Shown here: piece by piece, positions 7,531 to 14,846 of the stretch
How the letters are laid out: each line of letters opens with the position of its first letter
How positions within the stretch are numbered: position 1 is the first letter of the stretch
DNA from: an uncultured Bacteroidota bacterium
GTDB taxonomy: Bacteria > Bacteroidota > Bacteroidia > Bacteroidales > P3
NCBI GenBank assembly: GCA_900545215.1
Contig: UQXW01000047.1
Span: 1-16,299, forward strand
Direction of reading: 5' to 3'
Length of the DNA: 16,299 nt
Notes under the pieces: generated by a model
Told to the model about the DNA's origin: nothing
The model's input: only the letters and a program-made list of their open reading frames with translations
The model's database searches: none
Position numbers and translations under genes: made by a program

Positions 7531-8052
7531 TTACCAAATTTGCAAAGACCGGATTATTCTCAAAAAACAATCCTTGTAAAGAGCGTATTCTCTCTCGGGA
7601 GAAACCGCCAGAATGATGTATATCCTGCTTTCCTTTTTCTCGAAGTAACAAAGAGTGATTACCTTTTCTTCGTTTAATGTGTAGCTCATCTCGAAGCTGT
7701 GAATATCCGTGCCGTTTTGTTCCTTGATGCCCGAATCCCTTATTTCTATATCGGGATACACTTCCTTCATTTCCGATTCCGAGAAAGCCGCAGCCACGAA
7801 ATCTTCAAGGTTTCCCTCGTCCCATTGTGCGACACTTACCTGCAAATGTTTATACACAAGTTCGTTCTCTTCGGAAGGAGCATATAAACTTACCGTTCCT
7901 TCTTCTCCCGTCTCTTCAAGCTCCCATGACGCAGGATAATCCAAGGAATACTGTCCCGTTTCGTTGTAGTAATTCAGAAATTCTTCCTTTTGTGCAGACA
8001 AAGCGAAGAACGACATCAACATGACAGCCAAAGCAAATAATCCTCTCTTCAT
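7531..8052 (-). CDS. Secreted PsbP/DcrB-like protein embedded in the rnf operon
   Basis: A 173-residue protein of unknown function. Residues 1-20 are a clear signal peptide (two positive charges, a hydrophobic stretch, then ALSA before Gln21). There is no lipobox Cys, so the mature protein is probably periplasmic. The mature part begins YYNETGQYSLDYPASWEL, the usual opening of the PsbP/DcrB/DUF1795 fold (TyFsidyP-W pattern), and continues with alternating strands, a segment EGNLEDFVAAAFSESEM and a typical end YALYKDCFLRIIRSLQIW. It has no cysteine pairs or cofactor motifs, is acidic, and is intact. Its ATG begins 1 nt after the rnfC TAG and it ends 34 nt before rnfD, so it must be translated from the rnf transcript. 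This location suggests a link with Rnf assembly or function in the periplasm, but that is inference from position. The fold call is from pattern only. Confidence 0.8.
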   Translation of the reverse strand: MKRGLFALAVMLMSFFALSAQKEEFLNYYNETGQYSLDYPASWELEETGEEGTVSLYAPSEENELVYKHLQVSVAQWDEGNLEDFVAAAFSESEMKEVYPDIEIRDSGIKEQNGTDIHSFEMSYTLNEEKVITLCYFEKKESRIYIILAVSPEREYALYKDCFLRIIRSLQIW

Positions 8053-8053
8053 T

Positions 8054-9385
8054 CTATTTCCTGCTTCTTTCTCTTCTCAGTTTTCCTATATTGATTTTCG
8101 CCACTCTTATAAAGTCAAGCAACGGCTGACCGGCAGGACAGGTATATAAACAGCAACCGCACTCTATGCAATCCATTGCACATTCCTTTTCCGTCTCTTC
8201 CCAACGAGATTGTTTCGCCAACAGGGCAAGTTGCACAGGCTCCAGACCCATGGGACATGCCGATACGCATTTGCCGCATCGCAAACAGTTGGTTTGTTCC
8301 TTCCGTTTGGACTCCTTTTCGTCCATTACCAATATGCACGAGGTCGTTTTGACGGTCGGAGCGTCAAGATTAACGATTGCTTTACCCATCATAGGTCCTC
8401 CGTTTATTATTTTGCCCGTGTGTTCCGGCAATCCGCCGCAATAGTCCGCTATTTCACGAAAAGACGTTCCCACTCTTACCAAGAGATTTCGGTTTTCCTT
8501 TACATTTTTGCCCGTATAAGTCAGTACATTGTCTATAAGAGGACGATTTTTCTGCACTGCGTCGTACACAGCCGAAGCCGTACCGACATTATTCACTACA
8601 CAGCCCACCTCTATCGGCAATTTGCCACTCGGAACTTCTCGTTTGGTCAGTGCATAGACCAGTTGCTTCTCCGCTCCCTGCGGGTACTTGGTCTTCAAAG
8701 GCACTATTTCTATACCCTCAAATGATTTTGCCGCAGTTAGGATACGTTCCATCGCTTCGGGTTTGTTTTTCTCTATACCGATTTTGGCAATGCTTACCCC
8801 CAAAGCTTTCTTCATTATTTCGATACCTGTCAACACCTCTTCCGTACGCTCGATCAACACTCTGTTGTCGGAAGTGAGATAAGGCTCGCACTCGACGGCA
8901 TTTATAATAAGGTATTCCGCTTTTTTGCCATCAGGTATCATGTATTTGACATGCGTAGGGAAAGCAGCACCTCCCAATCCCACTATCCCTCTATTCTTTA
9001 TTCTCTCGACTATTTCGGCGGGAGTTAATCTTATTTCTCTGACAAGTTCATCGGATACATCTATTCCCTCCTCCCATTCGTCCTCTTCGACATCTATATA
9101 GAATGCAGGCTTTGCATAACCGTTGAAGTCTTTTGCCAAATCAATCTTTGTTATCACTCCCGTGAAAGGAGAATGCGTGTTTGCACAGATAAACGCCTCT
9201 GCCTTTGCCAATAGTTGCCCCGTTTTCACCCTGTCGCCTTTCTTAACCACCGGAACGGAAGGGGCTCCGAGGTGTTGCGAAACGAATATCACGGCTTTCT
9301 TTGGCAGAGGAAACACTTCCACTTTGCTGTTCCTTGCCAATTTATTTTCCTCGGGGTGAATTCCTCCCAATTTGAACGTTTTCAT
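8054..9385 (-). CDS. rnfC: Rnf electron transport complex subunit C (NADH-binding)
   Basis: A 443-residue peripheral subunit that carries the NAD(H) and FMN site and two [4Fe-4S] clusters of the Rnf complex. The opening GGIHPEENK is typical of RnfC. GIVGLGGAAFPTHVKYM is the nucleotide and flavin-binding region shared with NuoF, and GGPMMGKAI follows later. Two ferredoxin-type motifs lie near the C-terminus: C367-x2-C370-x2-C373-x3-C377-P and C406-x2-C409-x2-C412-x3-C416-P. I chose the ATG at 9385; a GTG directly before it (9388) would add one residue. It starts 9 nt after the rnfB stop and ends 1 nt before the PsbP-like ATG. Length and motifs are normal. The C-terminus lacks the long Ala-rich extension found in some proteobacterial RnfC proteins. 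Confidence 0.97.
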   Translation of the reverse strand: MKTFKLGGIHPEENKLARNSKVEVFPLPKKAVIFVSQHLGAPSVPVVKKGDRVKTGQLLAKAEAFICANTHSPFTGVITKIDLAKDFNGYAKPAFYIDVEEDEWEEGIDVSDELVREIRLTPAEIVERIKNRGIVGLGGAAFPTHVKYMIPDGKKAEYLIINAVECEPYLTSDNRVLIERTEEVLTGIEIMKKALGVSIAKIGIEKNKPEAMERILTAAKSFEGIEIVPLKTKYPQGAEKQLVYALTKREVPSGKLPIEVGCVVNNVGTASAVYDAVQKNRPLIDNVLTYTGKNVKENRNLLVRVGTSFREIADYCGGLPEHTGKIINGGPMMGKAIVNLDAPTVKTTSCILVMDEKESKRKEQTNCLRCGKCVSACPMGLEPVQLALLAKQSRWEETEKECAMDCIECGCCLYTCPAGQPLLDFIRVAKINIGKLRRERSRK

Positions 9386-9394
9386 CACTCTTCG

Positions 9395-10282
9395 TCAGGA
9401 TTTTGTTATGAGACTTTCCTCTGATTGGTTTGCCGGTTCCTTATCCGAGGCTGCGACTCTTTTAATCGGGAAATTCACAGCATGAATGGCTCCGGTCGGA
9501 CATTCGTCCACGCATTTTCTGCACAGTCTGCATTTATTGAAGTCTATGTACGAAAGATTGTTTTCAATCTTTATCGCATCAAAAGGGCAAACCTTTGCAC
9601 ACTTGCCGCAACCTATACACGCAACAGTGCAGTTCTTTTTTGCATCTACCCCTTTCTCTTTGTTGACGCAACTTACAAATACTCTTCTGTCGTTCTTTCC
9701 CTTAAATCTCAGCTCTATTATATTTCTCGGACAAGCCTTTGCACAAGCACCGCAGGCAACACACTTCTCTTCATCTACCTCCGGCAAGGCTGTATGTTCG
9801 TTTAATTTTATTGCATCGAACTTGCAAGCCTTTACACAGTTGCCGAAACCGAGGCAACCGTAAGCACAACCGCCCTTTCCTGCAAAATTCATATTTGCAC
9901 TCGCACAATCCGCCAACCCATCGTAGTCCGCCTTTCTCGGAGAGTTGCATTCGCCCCCGTTACACCTGACAACGGCAATCATGGGTTCGTTATCGCCCGC
10001 TTTCAGCCCCATAACCTCCGCCACCTTATGCATCACTTTGTTTCCTCCGACGGGACAGAACTTTCCATCCATGCTTTCACTCTTCACTATCGCCTCTGCC
10101 AATGCCCTGCAACCTGCAAAACCGCAGCCTCCGCAGTTCGCCCCCGGCAACTTATCGGTTACCATATCTATTCTCGGGTCTTCATACACCCGAAAACGCC
10201 GAGCCACGAAATAAAGAATTATCGCAGCCACCGCTCCCGTAACAGACAAGGCGACAATCGCATAGACAACTGTACTTATCAT
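9395..10282 (-). CDS. rnfB: Rnf electron transport complex subunit B (multi-cluster ferredoxin-like)
   Basis: A 295-residue Fe-S protein that takes electrons from reduced ferredoxin into Rnf. An N-terminal membrane helix (about 4-26) is followed by the four-Cys Fes domain C50-x2-C53-x4-C58...C76. Four ferredoxin-type motifs then follow: around C139/C143/C149/C153, C174-x2-C177-x2-C180-x3-C184-P, C222-x2-C225-x2-C228-x3-C232-P and C251-x2-C254-x2-C257-x3-C261-P. This extended form is seen in anaerobes, while short proteobacterial RnfB has two. I chose the ATG at 10282 because the protein then begins directly with the hydrophobic helix (MISTVVYAIVAL). The longer in-frame start at 10321 falls inside the -7 promoter element and would add a polar leader. 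It is the first gene of the operon. Confidence 0.95.
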   Translation of the reverse strand: MISTVVYAIVALSVTGAVAAIILYFVARRFRVYEDPRIDMVTDKLPGANCGGCGFAGCRALAEAIVKSESMDGKFCPVGGNKVMHKVAEVMGLKAGDNEPMIAVVRCNGGECNSPRKADYDGLADCASANMNFAGKGGCAYGCLGFGNCVKACKFDAIKLNEHTALPEVDEEKCVACGACAKACPRNIIELRFKGKNDRRVFVSCVNKEKGVDAKKNCTVACIGCGKCAKVCPFDAIKIENNLSYIDFNKCRLCRKCVDECPTGAIHAVNFPIKRVAASDKEPANQSEESLITKS

Positions 10283-10318
10283 ACTATTTTTCCATTTTAT
10301 AAGTCTCGTTTCAGCCGA

Positions 10319-10349
10319 CAAAGGTACATCATTTCACCCAATCGGCAAA
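10319..10349 (-). promoter_or_regulatory. Bacteroidota-type promoter for the rnf operon
   Basis: On the minus strand, TTTG (10349-10346), 19 nt, then TACCTTTG (10326-10319), a full match to TTTG / TAnnTTTG. The expected transcription start near 10312 leaves a leader of about 30 nt before the rnfB ATG at 10282. This also decides the rnfB start, since the upstream in-frame candidate at 10321 would not be transcribed. Confidence 0.78.
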
Positions 10350-10710
10350 TTCTTTCACCAATTTCTTATCAATGATTTTTGTTAATCCTTTTCACTGCCG
10401 AAATCAAGCGGTTAAATCATATCGAAAACATCAAACTCCTACCCATCTCGAAACATGCGAAAAGCAAATCGGTTCATTGCTGATGAAAAACCTCTGAAAA
10501 ATCCACACATCTCTCATTCCGGACAGGCATTATTCGATATGCTCGCAACCAAACGCCGTTCGGCTGAAATGGAACGGCGTTATGATTTTTTCTTTCGGCA
10601 TTTCATTTTACGGAAACGGCGTTCCGGTTTTTCGGGACTTTGTCTTTGGAAAAAAGAAATGGCAAAATGTGTGTTTCGATAGAAGAAACTGTTTTTTCGA
10701 GCTTTGTCTT
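10350..10710. other. Divergent intergenic region between rnfB and polA
   Basis: Between the rnf promoter and the polA promoter lie about 360 bases without a convincing gene. The plus-strand reading frame at 10455-10682 is arginine and lysine rich, has no recognisable domain, and its second half is a translation of the dispersed repeat core. I see no tRNA cloverleaf and no riboswitch. The region contains the hairpin at 10552-10581 and the repeat core at 10584-10610. Confidence 0.65.
10552..10626. repeat. Perfect 10-bp hairpin plus second copy of the dispersed repeat core
   Basis: AACGCCGTTC (10552-10561) pairs perfectly with GAACGGCGTT (10572-10581) across a 10-nt loop, and a T6 run (10586-10591) follows on the plus strand. 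10584-10610 repeats the 27-nt core of 5179-5205 with one mismatch (A10600 against G5195). A second small palindrome, CGGAA (10611-10615) with TTCCG (10622-10626), encloses another AACGGCGTT. The hairpin with a T-tract looks like a plus-strand terminator, but no plus-strand gene precedes it, so a mobile or structural intergenic repeat is the likelier reading. Confidence 0.75.
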
Positions 10711-10733
10711 GTCGAGATACGTTGCAAAATGGT

Positions 10734-10741
10734 TACTTTTG
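10734..10741 (+). promoter_or_regulatory. Probable polA promoter -7 element
   Basis: TACTTTTG (10734-10741) fits TAnnTTTG and lies 25 nt before the polA ATG at 10767. There is no TTTG at the 18-19 nt spacing seen at the other promoters here; the nearest are CTTG at 10708-10711 and TTTG at 10703-10706, both too far. Probably a weak or differently regulated promoter. Confidence 0.45.
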
Positions 10742-10766
10742 CAAACTGTCATATTCTAGAATTACA

Positions 10767-13553
10767 ATGGAAAAGAAGAAATTATTCCTGATAGATGCCA
10801 TGGCTTTGATTTATCGCAGTTTCTATGCGATGAACAAAAATCCGAGAATGAACACCAAAGGCTTGAATACTTCGGCTGCGTTCGGCTTTTTCAATACTTT
10901 GCTAAGCCTGCTCAAACAACATAAGCCTTCTTATTTGGGCATAGCTTTCGATTTGCATGCTCCGACTTTTCGTCATGAGTGTTTTGCAGACTACAAGGCC
11001 AACAGAGAATCCACGCCTGAGGAAATCCGTCAGATGGAACCCTATATCCACCGACTGATCGAGGCAATGCACATACCGATGCTCTCTTGTGAGGGGTACG
11101 AGGCGGATGATGTTATAGGCACTTTGGCAAAAAAAGCGGCGAGAGAGGGATTCGAGGTATTCATGGTTACTCCGGATAAGGATTATGCCCAGCTTGTGGA
11201 GGAGAATATAAAGATGTTGAAACTCGGAAGAATGGGTGCGGGAGAGGAGATTTGGGGTGTCGATGAGGTTTTGCAGAGATTTGAAATCAAAGAACCGAAA
11301 CAGGTTATCGATATTCTCGGATTATGGGGCGACAGTTCGGATAACATACCCGGAGTTCCCGGCATAGGGGAGAAGAAAGCCAAGGCTTTGTTGCAGCAGT
11401 TCGCTTCCATCGAAGAAATCGTTGAAAACAGCGACAAAATAACTGCCAAGTCTGTTCGCAAAGCCATCGAAGAGAACAAGGAACAGGCTTTGCAATCCAA
11501 ATTTCTTGCAACCATAGTATTGAATGTTCCCATCGAATTCAATCCGGAGGCTCTTGCCATGTCAGAACCAGATGTTGCTGCTTGCAGAAAGGTATTCGAC
11601 GAATTGGAATTTAAGGGTCTTGCAAAAAGTTTCTTCGATTACTTCAAGGTGAACGGCAATTCGACAGAGGAAAACAATCTTTTCTCGCCTGCAGATCAGG
11701 AAAACCTGCAAACGGATTTGTTTTCCGAGCAAAGTTCATTCGATAATATTGCAAACACGGCTCATGAATATTCGACGATAAGCACTTTCGCAGAGCTGAA
11801 CGCTTTTATAGAAAAATTGCAAGAGGTATCCGATGCGGCATTTCATTGCCATCGTGTCGATGAAAAGTTTTCGGGAGTTGCAATATGCACGGAAAAGGGG
11901 AATACTGCCTTTGTCGATTTGTCGGTATTTACCTCTGAGGAAGTCAATGAAGCATTATCATCGATGAAAACGGCTTTCTTTGAAAACGAAAGCATTCACA
12001 AAATTGCATACGACCTGAAAAAAGAAATGCATTCGCTTTCCGACAGCGATATTTCGATAAAAGGCGAATGTTTTGATGTCCTTATAGCTCATTATTTATT
12101 GGATTCGGAGGCCGCTCATCGTTTGGATTTGCTGAGTGAAGGCTTTTTGAATTACAGAATGCTCGAACCGACGGAGCATTTCGGCAAATCGGATAAACCG
12201 GCTCAAAGAAGTATTCCTGTCCAAGGGAATTCCCATAGAGCGAACCACTGTTCCGAGACAGCGGATATTATATTCCGTCTCAGGGATATATTCAAGAGAA
12301 AATTGGAGGAAAACAATCTGTCATCTCTTTTCCGCAATATAGAAATGCCGTTGGTGGAGGTGCTTTTCTCCATGGAAAAGACAGGCGTGAGAATAGATAC
12401 TGCGGAGTTGGAAACGTTTTCGGGAAAACTCGGAGAAAGAAAAGCGGAGTTGGAGAGGGAGATTTATGACTTGGCAGGCTTGGAATTCAATATCGCTTCG
12501 CCCAAACAAATGGGAGAAGTACTGTTCGAACGATTGCAGATTGCCGGAAATGCAAAAACAAAGAAGACTGCCACGAAACAGTTCTCCACTGCGGAAGATG
12601 TATTACAGAAATACATTCACGTACACCCTATAATACCTCTGATTTTGGAGTATCGGACGCTGTCCAAATTGAAAAGCACATACGTAGATGCCCTTCCTGC
12701 TTTGGTATCTCCGAAAAGCGGACGAGTGCATACGAGTTTCAACCAAGCTGTTACCGCAACCGGAAGATTATCTTCCAATAATCCTAATTTGCAGAACATT
12801 CCCATAAAAACGGAACTTGGCAAAGAGATACGCAGGTGTTTTGTGCCTGCGGACGATGAGCATGTACTCTTGGCAGCAGACTATTCGCAGATAGAATTAA
12901 GGATAATTGCTTCATTGAGCGGGGACGAACATCTCTGCAGTGCGTTCAAAAACGGAGAGGATATACACCTTGCAACAGCCGCAAAGATATATGGTTTGGA
13001 TTCTTCTCAAATAACGAAACAGATGAGAGCCAATGTGAAGAGCGTGAACTTCGGAATAATTTACGGAATTTCGGCTTTCGGACTTTCCAATCAGCTCGGC
13101 ATATCGAGGAAAGAGGCACAAAGCCTGATAGATCAGTATTTCGAGAATTACCCGCAGGTTGCCGATTACATAGAACAGTGCAAGCAGAAAGCAAGACAAA
13201 AAGGCTATGCCGAAAGTATGTGCGGCAGGAAACGCTATCTTAAAGACATAAATTCGGGCAACGTAAACCTGAGAGCCTTTGCCGAGAGGAATGCTGTCAA
13301 TATGCCGATACAGGCATCGAGTGCCGATATGATTAAGATTGCAATGTCTGAAATTTATCGTAGATTGAAGAAGGAGAACTTGAAATCGAAGATGATATTA
13401 CAGGTTCACGACGAATTGGTTTTCGATGTTTGCAAATCGGAACTTGAAAAGATAAATGCGATTGTAGTGAACGAAATGACGAATGCCTTGAAGCTTGAAG
13501 TGCCGATAGTGGTCGATGCTAAGAGCGGGGCGAATTGGTTGGAGGCTCACTAA
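10767..13553 (+). CDS. polA: DNA polymerase I, with degenerate proofreading domain
   Basis: A 928-residue family A polymerase for Okazaki fragment processing and repair. Residues 1-300 are the 5'-3' flap nuclease (FLIDAMALIYRSFYAMN, GYEADDVIGTL, TPDKDYAQLV, LWGDSSDNIPGVPGIGEKKA). Residues 350-520 take the place of the 3'-5' exonuclease. The rest is the polymerase: motif A DYSQIELR with D705, the O-helix R754-x3-K758-x3-F762-x3-Y766, and motif C H881-D882-E883. These match the E. coli numbering and total length exactly, which supports the ATG at 10767 over a TTG at 10704 in frame upstream. The proofreading residues are all changed: the D-x-E of Exo I is H360-C-H362, the Exo II Asp is Glu420, and the Exo III Tyr/Asp pair is His494/Thr498. 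The enzyme should therefore polymerise and cut flaps but not proofread. It converges on the lpxL-like gene with a 35-bp overlap of coding ends. Confidence 0.97.
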   Translation: MEKKKLFLIDAMALIYRSFYAMNKNPRMNTKGLNTSAAFGFFNTLLSLLKQHKPSYLGIAFDLHAPTFRHECFADYKANRESTPEEIRQMEPYIHRLIEAMHIPMLSCEGYEADDVIGTLAKKAAREGFEVFMVTPDKDYAQLVEENIKMLKLGRMGAGEEIWGVDEVLQRFEIKEPKQVIDILGLWGDSSDNIPGVPGIGEKKAKALLQQFASIEEIVENSDKITAKSVRKAIEENKEQALQSKFLATIVLNVPIEFNPEALAMSEPDVAACRKVFDELEFKGLAKSFFDYFKVNGNSTEENNLFSPADQENLQTDLFSEQSSFDNIANTAHEYSTISTFAELNAFIEKLQEVSDAAFHCHRVDEKFSGVAICTEKGNTAFVDLSVFTSEEVNEALSSMKTAFFENESIHKIAYDLKKEMHSLSDSDISIKGECFDVLIAHYLLDSEAAHRLDLLSEGFLNYRMLEPTEHFGKSDKPAQRSIPVQGNSHRANHCSETADIIFRLRDIFKRKLEENNLSSLFRNIEMPLVEVLFSMEKTGVRIDTAELETFSGKLGERKAELEREIYDLAGLEFNIASPKQMGEVLFERLQIAGNAKTKKTATKQFSTAEDVLQKYIHVHPIIPLILEYRTLSKLKSTYVDALPALVSPKSGRVHTSFNQAVTATGRLSSNNPNLQNIPIKTELGKEIRRCFVPADDEHVLLAADYSQIELRIIASLSGDEHLCSAFKNGEDIHLATAAKIYGLDSSQITKQMRANVKSVNFGIIYGISAFGLSNQLGISRKEAQSLIDQYFENYPQVADYIEQCKQKARQKGYAESMCGRKRYLKDINSGNVNLRAFAERNAVNMPIQASSADMIKIAMSEIYRRLKKENLKSKMILQVHDELVFDVCKSELEKINAIVVNEMTNALKLEVPIVVDAKSGANWLEAH

Positions 13554-14430
13554 CTTCCGGTTTCAGTTTCCAGCGTCTGTGGCTCCAAAGCCAGTATTGG
13601 GGATTTTTGCGTATCATATCCTCCGTTCGCGAAGCTATGTCTTCGATTATGCGACCATATTGCGTTTCTCGCGGAGTTGCGGCAATGATTTCGAACCGCA
13701 CTTCGTAACGTCCTCTTTTTCTTTTCTCGACACGATAAAACAAGACAGGAAAATCATACTTCTTGGCAAAATATTCCGCACCGTAAATCAAGGCTGTGGG
13801 TTGGTTAAGGAAACTTGCCCAATAGCATTTCTTTGAATTGTTGGGACTTTGATCGGACAACAGCATATAGGCACAAGGTATCCTTTCTTTATTATAGGTT
13901 TCCATTACGGAACGAACATTATCTGCATAACATACCTCTGTTCCGTATCTGGTTCTTTTCTTGAAAGCCAGCAGTTCAAAGGTTTTATTGCTCATTCTTT
14001 TCCCGACTCCCACGCCGTGATGACTTATCTGCATATCCAAACTCGCCACCATGTACTCCCAATTATTGTAATGTGCAGATGCCAAGACAATGCTTCTGCC
14101 TTGTTCGTAGAAAGCATTCGGCAATTCGGGATTTATGCATCTGTATCTTCTCAAAAGATTTTTCTTCGAGATGGTAAGCATTTTCACTGCCTCTACAAGC
14201 AAGTCTGCAAGATGGGCATAATATTCGTTAATCAAGTGGTTTATTTCCGCTTTGCTTTTCTCAGGGAAAGAATTTGAGAGGTTGCTTGCAATGATGTCCT
14301 TTCTATACTTTATCACATAGCAAAGCAAAAGGCGGATAAGAGAAGAAAGAACATACAAAAACCACATCGGCAACAGAGAAAGCGGCATCAGGATACCATA
14401 AAACAAGATGTAATTCAATACGGTTTGCAT
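13519..14430 (-). CDS. lpxL: Lipid A biosynthesis acyltransferase (LpxL/HtrB family)
   Basis: A 303-residue inner-membrane acyltransferase that adds a secondary acyl chain to the lipid A precursor of lipopolysaccharide. An N-terminal membrane segment (about 5-40) is followed by the catalytic H-x4-E motif H120-YNNW-E125 in SAHYNNWEYM. YMLLSDQSPN and NQPTALIYGAEYFAKKYDFPVLFYRVEK match further conserved blocks, with RKNPQYWLWSHRRWK near the C-terminus, a hallmark of this family (W-x-H-R-R-W). It follows the S4-protein gene by 20 nt, in the run der > hslR > lpxL. Its last 11 codons and stop lie inside the 3' end of polA on the other strand. The acyl donor and position cannot be told from sequence; the symbol marks the family, not a proven lauroyl activity. 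Confidence 0.92.
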   Translation of the reverse strand: MQTVLNYILFYGILMPLSLLPMWFLYVLSSLIRLLLCYVIKYRKDIIASNLSNSFPEKSKAEINHLINEYYAHLADLLVEAVKMLTISKKNLLRRYRCINPELPNAFYEQGRSIVLASAHYNNWEYMVASLDMQISHHGVGVGKRMSNKTFELLAFKKRTRYGTEVCYADNVRSVMETYNKERIPCAYMLLSDQSPNNSKKCYWASFLNQPTALIYGAEYFAKKYDFPVLFYRVEKRKRGRYEVRFEIIAATPRETQYGRIIEDIASRTEDMIRKNPQYWLWSHRRWKLKPEVSEPPTNSPRS

Positions 14431-14450
14431 AGCGTCCCTCCAATCGGTGT

Positions 14451-14834
14451 TTATTCGTTGTAAGCGTCTTGTTTGAAAGACTCCAATAAACGTCTGTCCT
14501 TCTTGCTAGGTCTTCCGATTCCTCTGTCCCGCACTTCAAAGACAAAGGTTCTTGCCATTCGTACTCTTTCATACTCTTCCGAAGGTGTGAGGTCTTCCAT
14601 GTATTTTTCCACGTCTTTGGCTCCGACCCTGTTTGACAACAACTGCTTTACCTTAACCCTCTTATGAAGTTGTTCTATGTTGACTTCATAAACCTCGTTC
14701 TCCTTTACTTCTCTTGAAGGCTTGACTTTGACTCCGTTACAGCTCACCTTACCCAATTTGCAAGCCTCTGCGGCAAGGTTTCTCGTCTTATACAACCTCA
14801 CAGCCCAAAGCCATTTATCGATTCTCACCTCCAT
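14451..14834 (-). CDS. hslR: S4-domain RNA-binding protein (Hsp15-like)
   Basis: A 127-residue basic protein. The N-terminal half is an S4 RNA-binding domain: RIDKWLWAVRLYKTRNLA (about 4-21), then ACKLGKVSCNGVKVKPSREVKENEVYEV. The C-terminal tail is highly charged, with a conserved RDRGIGRPSKKDRRLLE end that is typical of Hsp15 proteins. In E. coli, Hsp15 binds stalled free 50S subunits carrying nascent chain-tRNA and helps recycle them. The protein should be cytoplasmic and ribosome-associated. It starts 12 nt after the der stop and ends 20 nt before the lpxL-like gene, and sharing a transcript with der fits a ribosome-related role. The start at 14834 places the S4 domain right at the N-terminus as in the family. 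Confidence 0.88.
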   Translation of the reverse strand: MEVRIDKWLWAVRLYKTRNLAAEACKLGKVSCNGVKVKPSREVKENEVYEVNIEQLHKRVKVKQLLSNRVGAKDVEKYMEDLTPSEEYERVRMARTFVFEVRDRGIGRPSKKDRRLLESFKQDAYNE

Positions 14835-14846
14835 ATTCCGCTCGAT

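Noticed and set aside
10283..10321. Longer N-terminus for RnfB
   Set aside because: The start at 10321 lies within the -7 promoter box and adds a polar leader before the membrane helix.
10455..10682. 75-residue plus-strand reading frame between rnfB and polA
   Set aside because: No recognisable domain and very Arg/Lys/Phe rich. Its second half is only the translation of the dispersed repeat core, which gives a similar string at 5179-5205.
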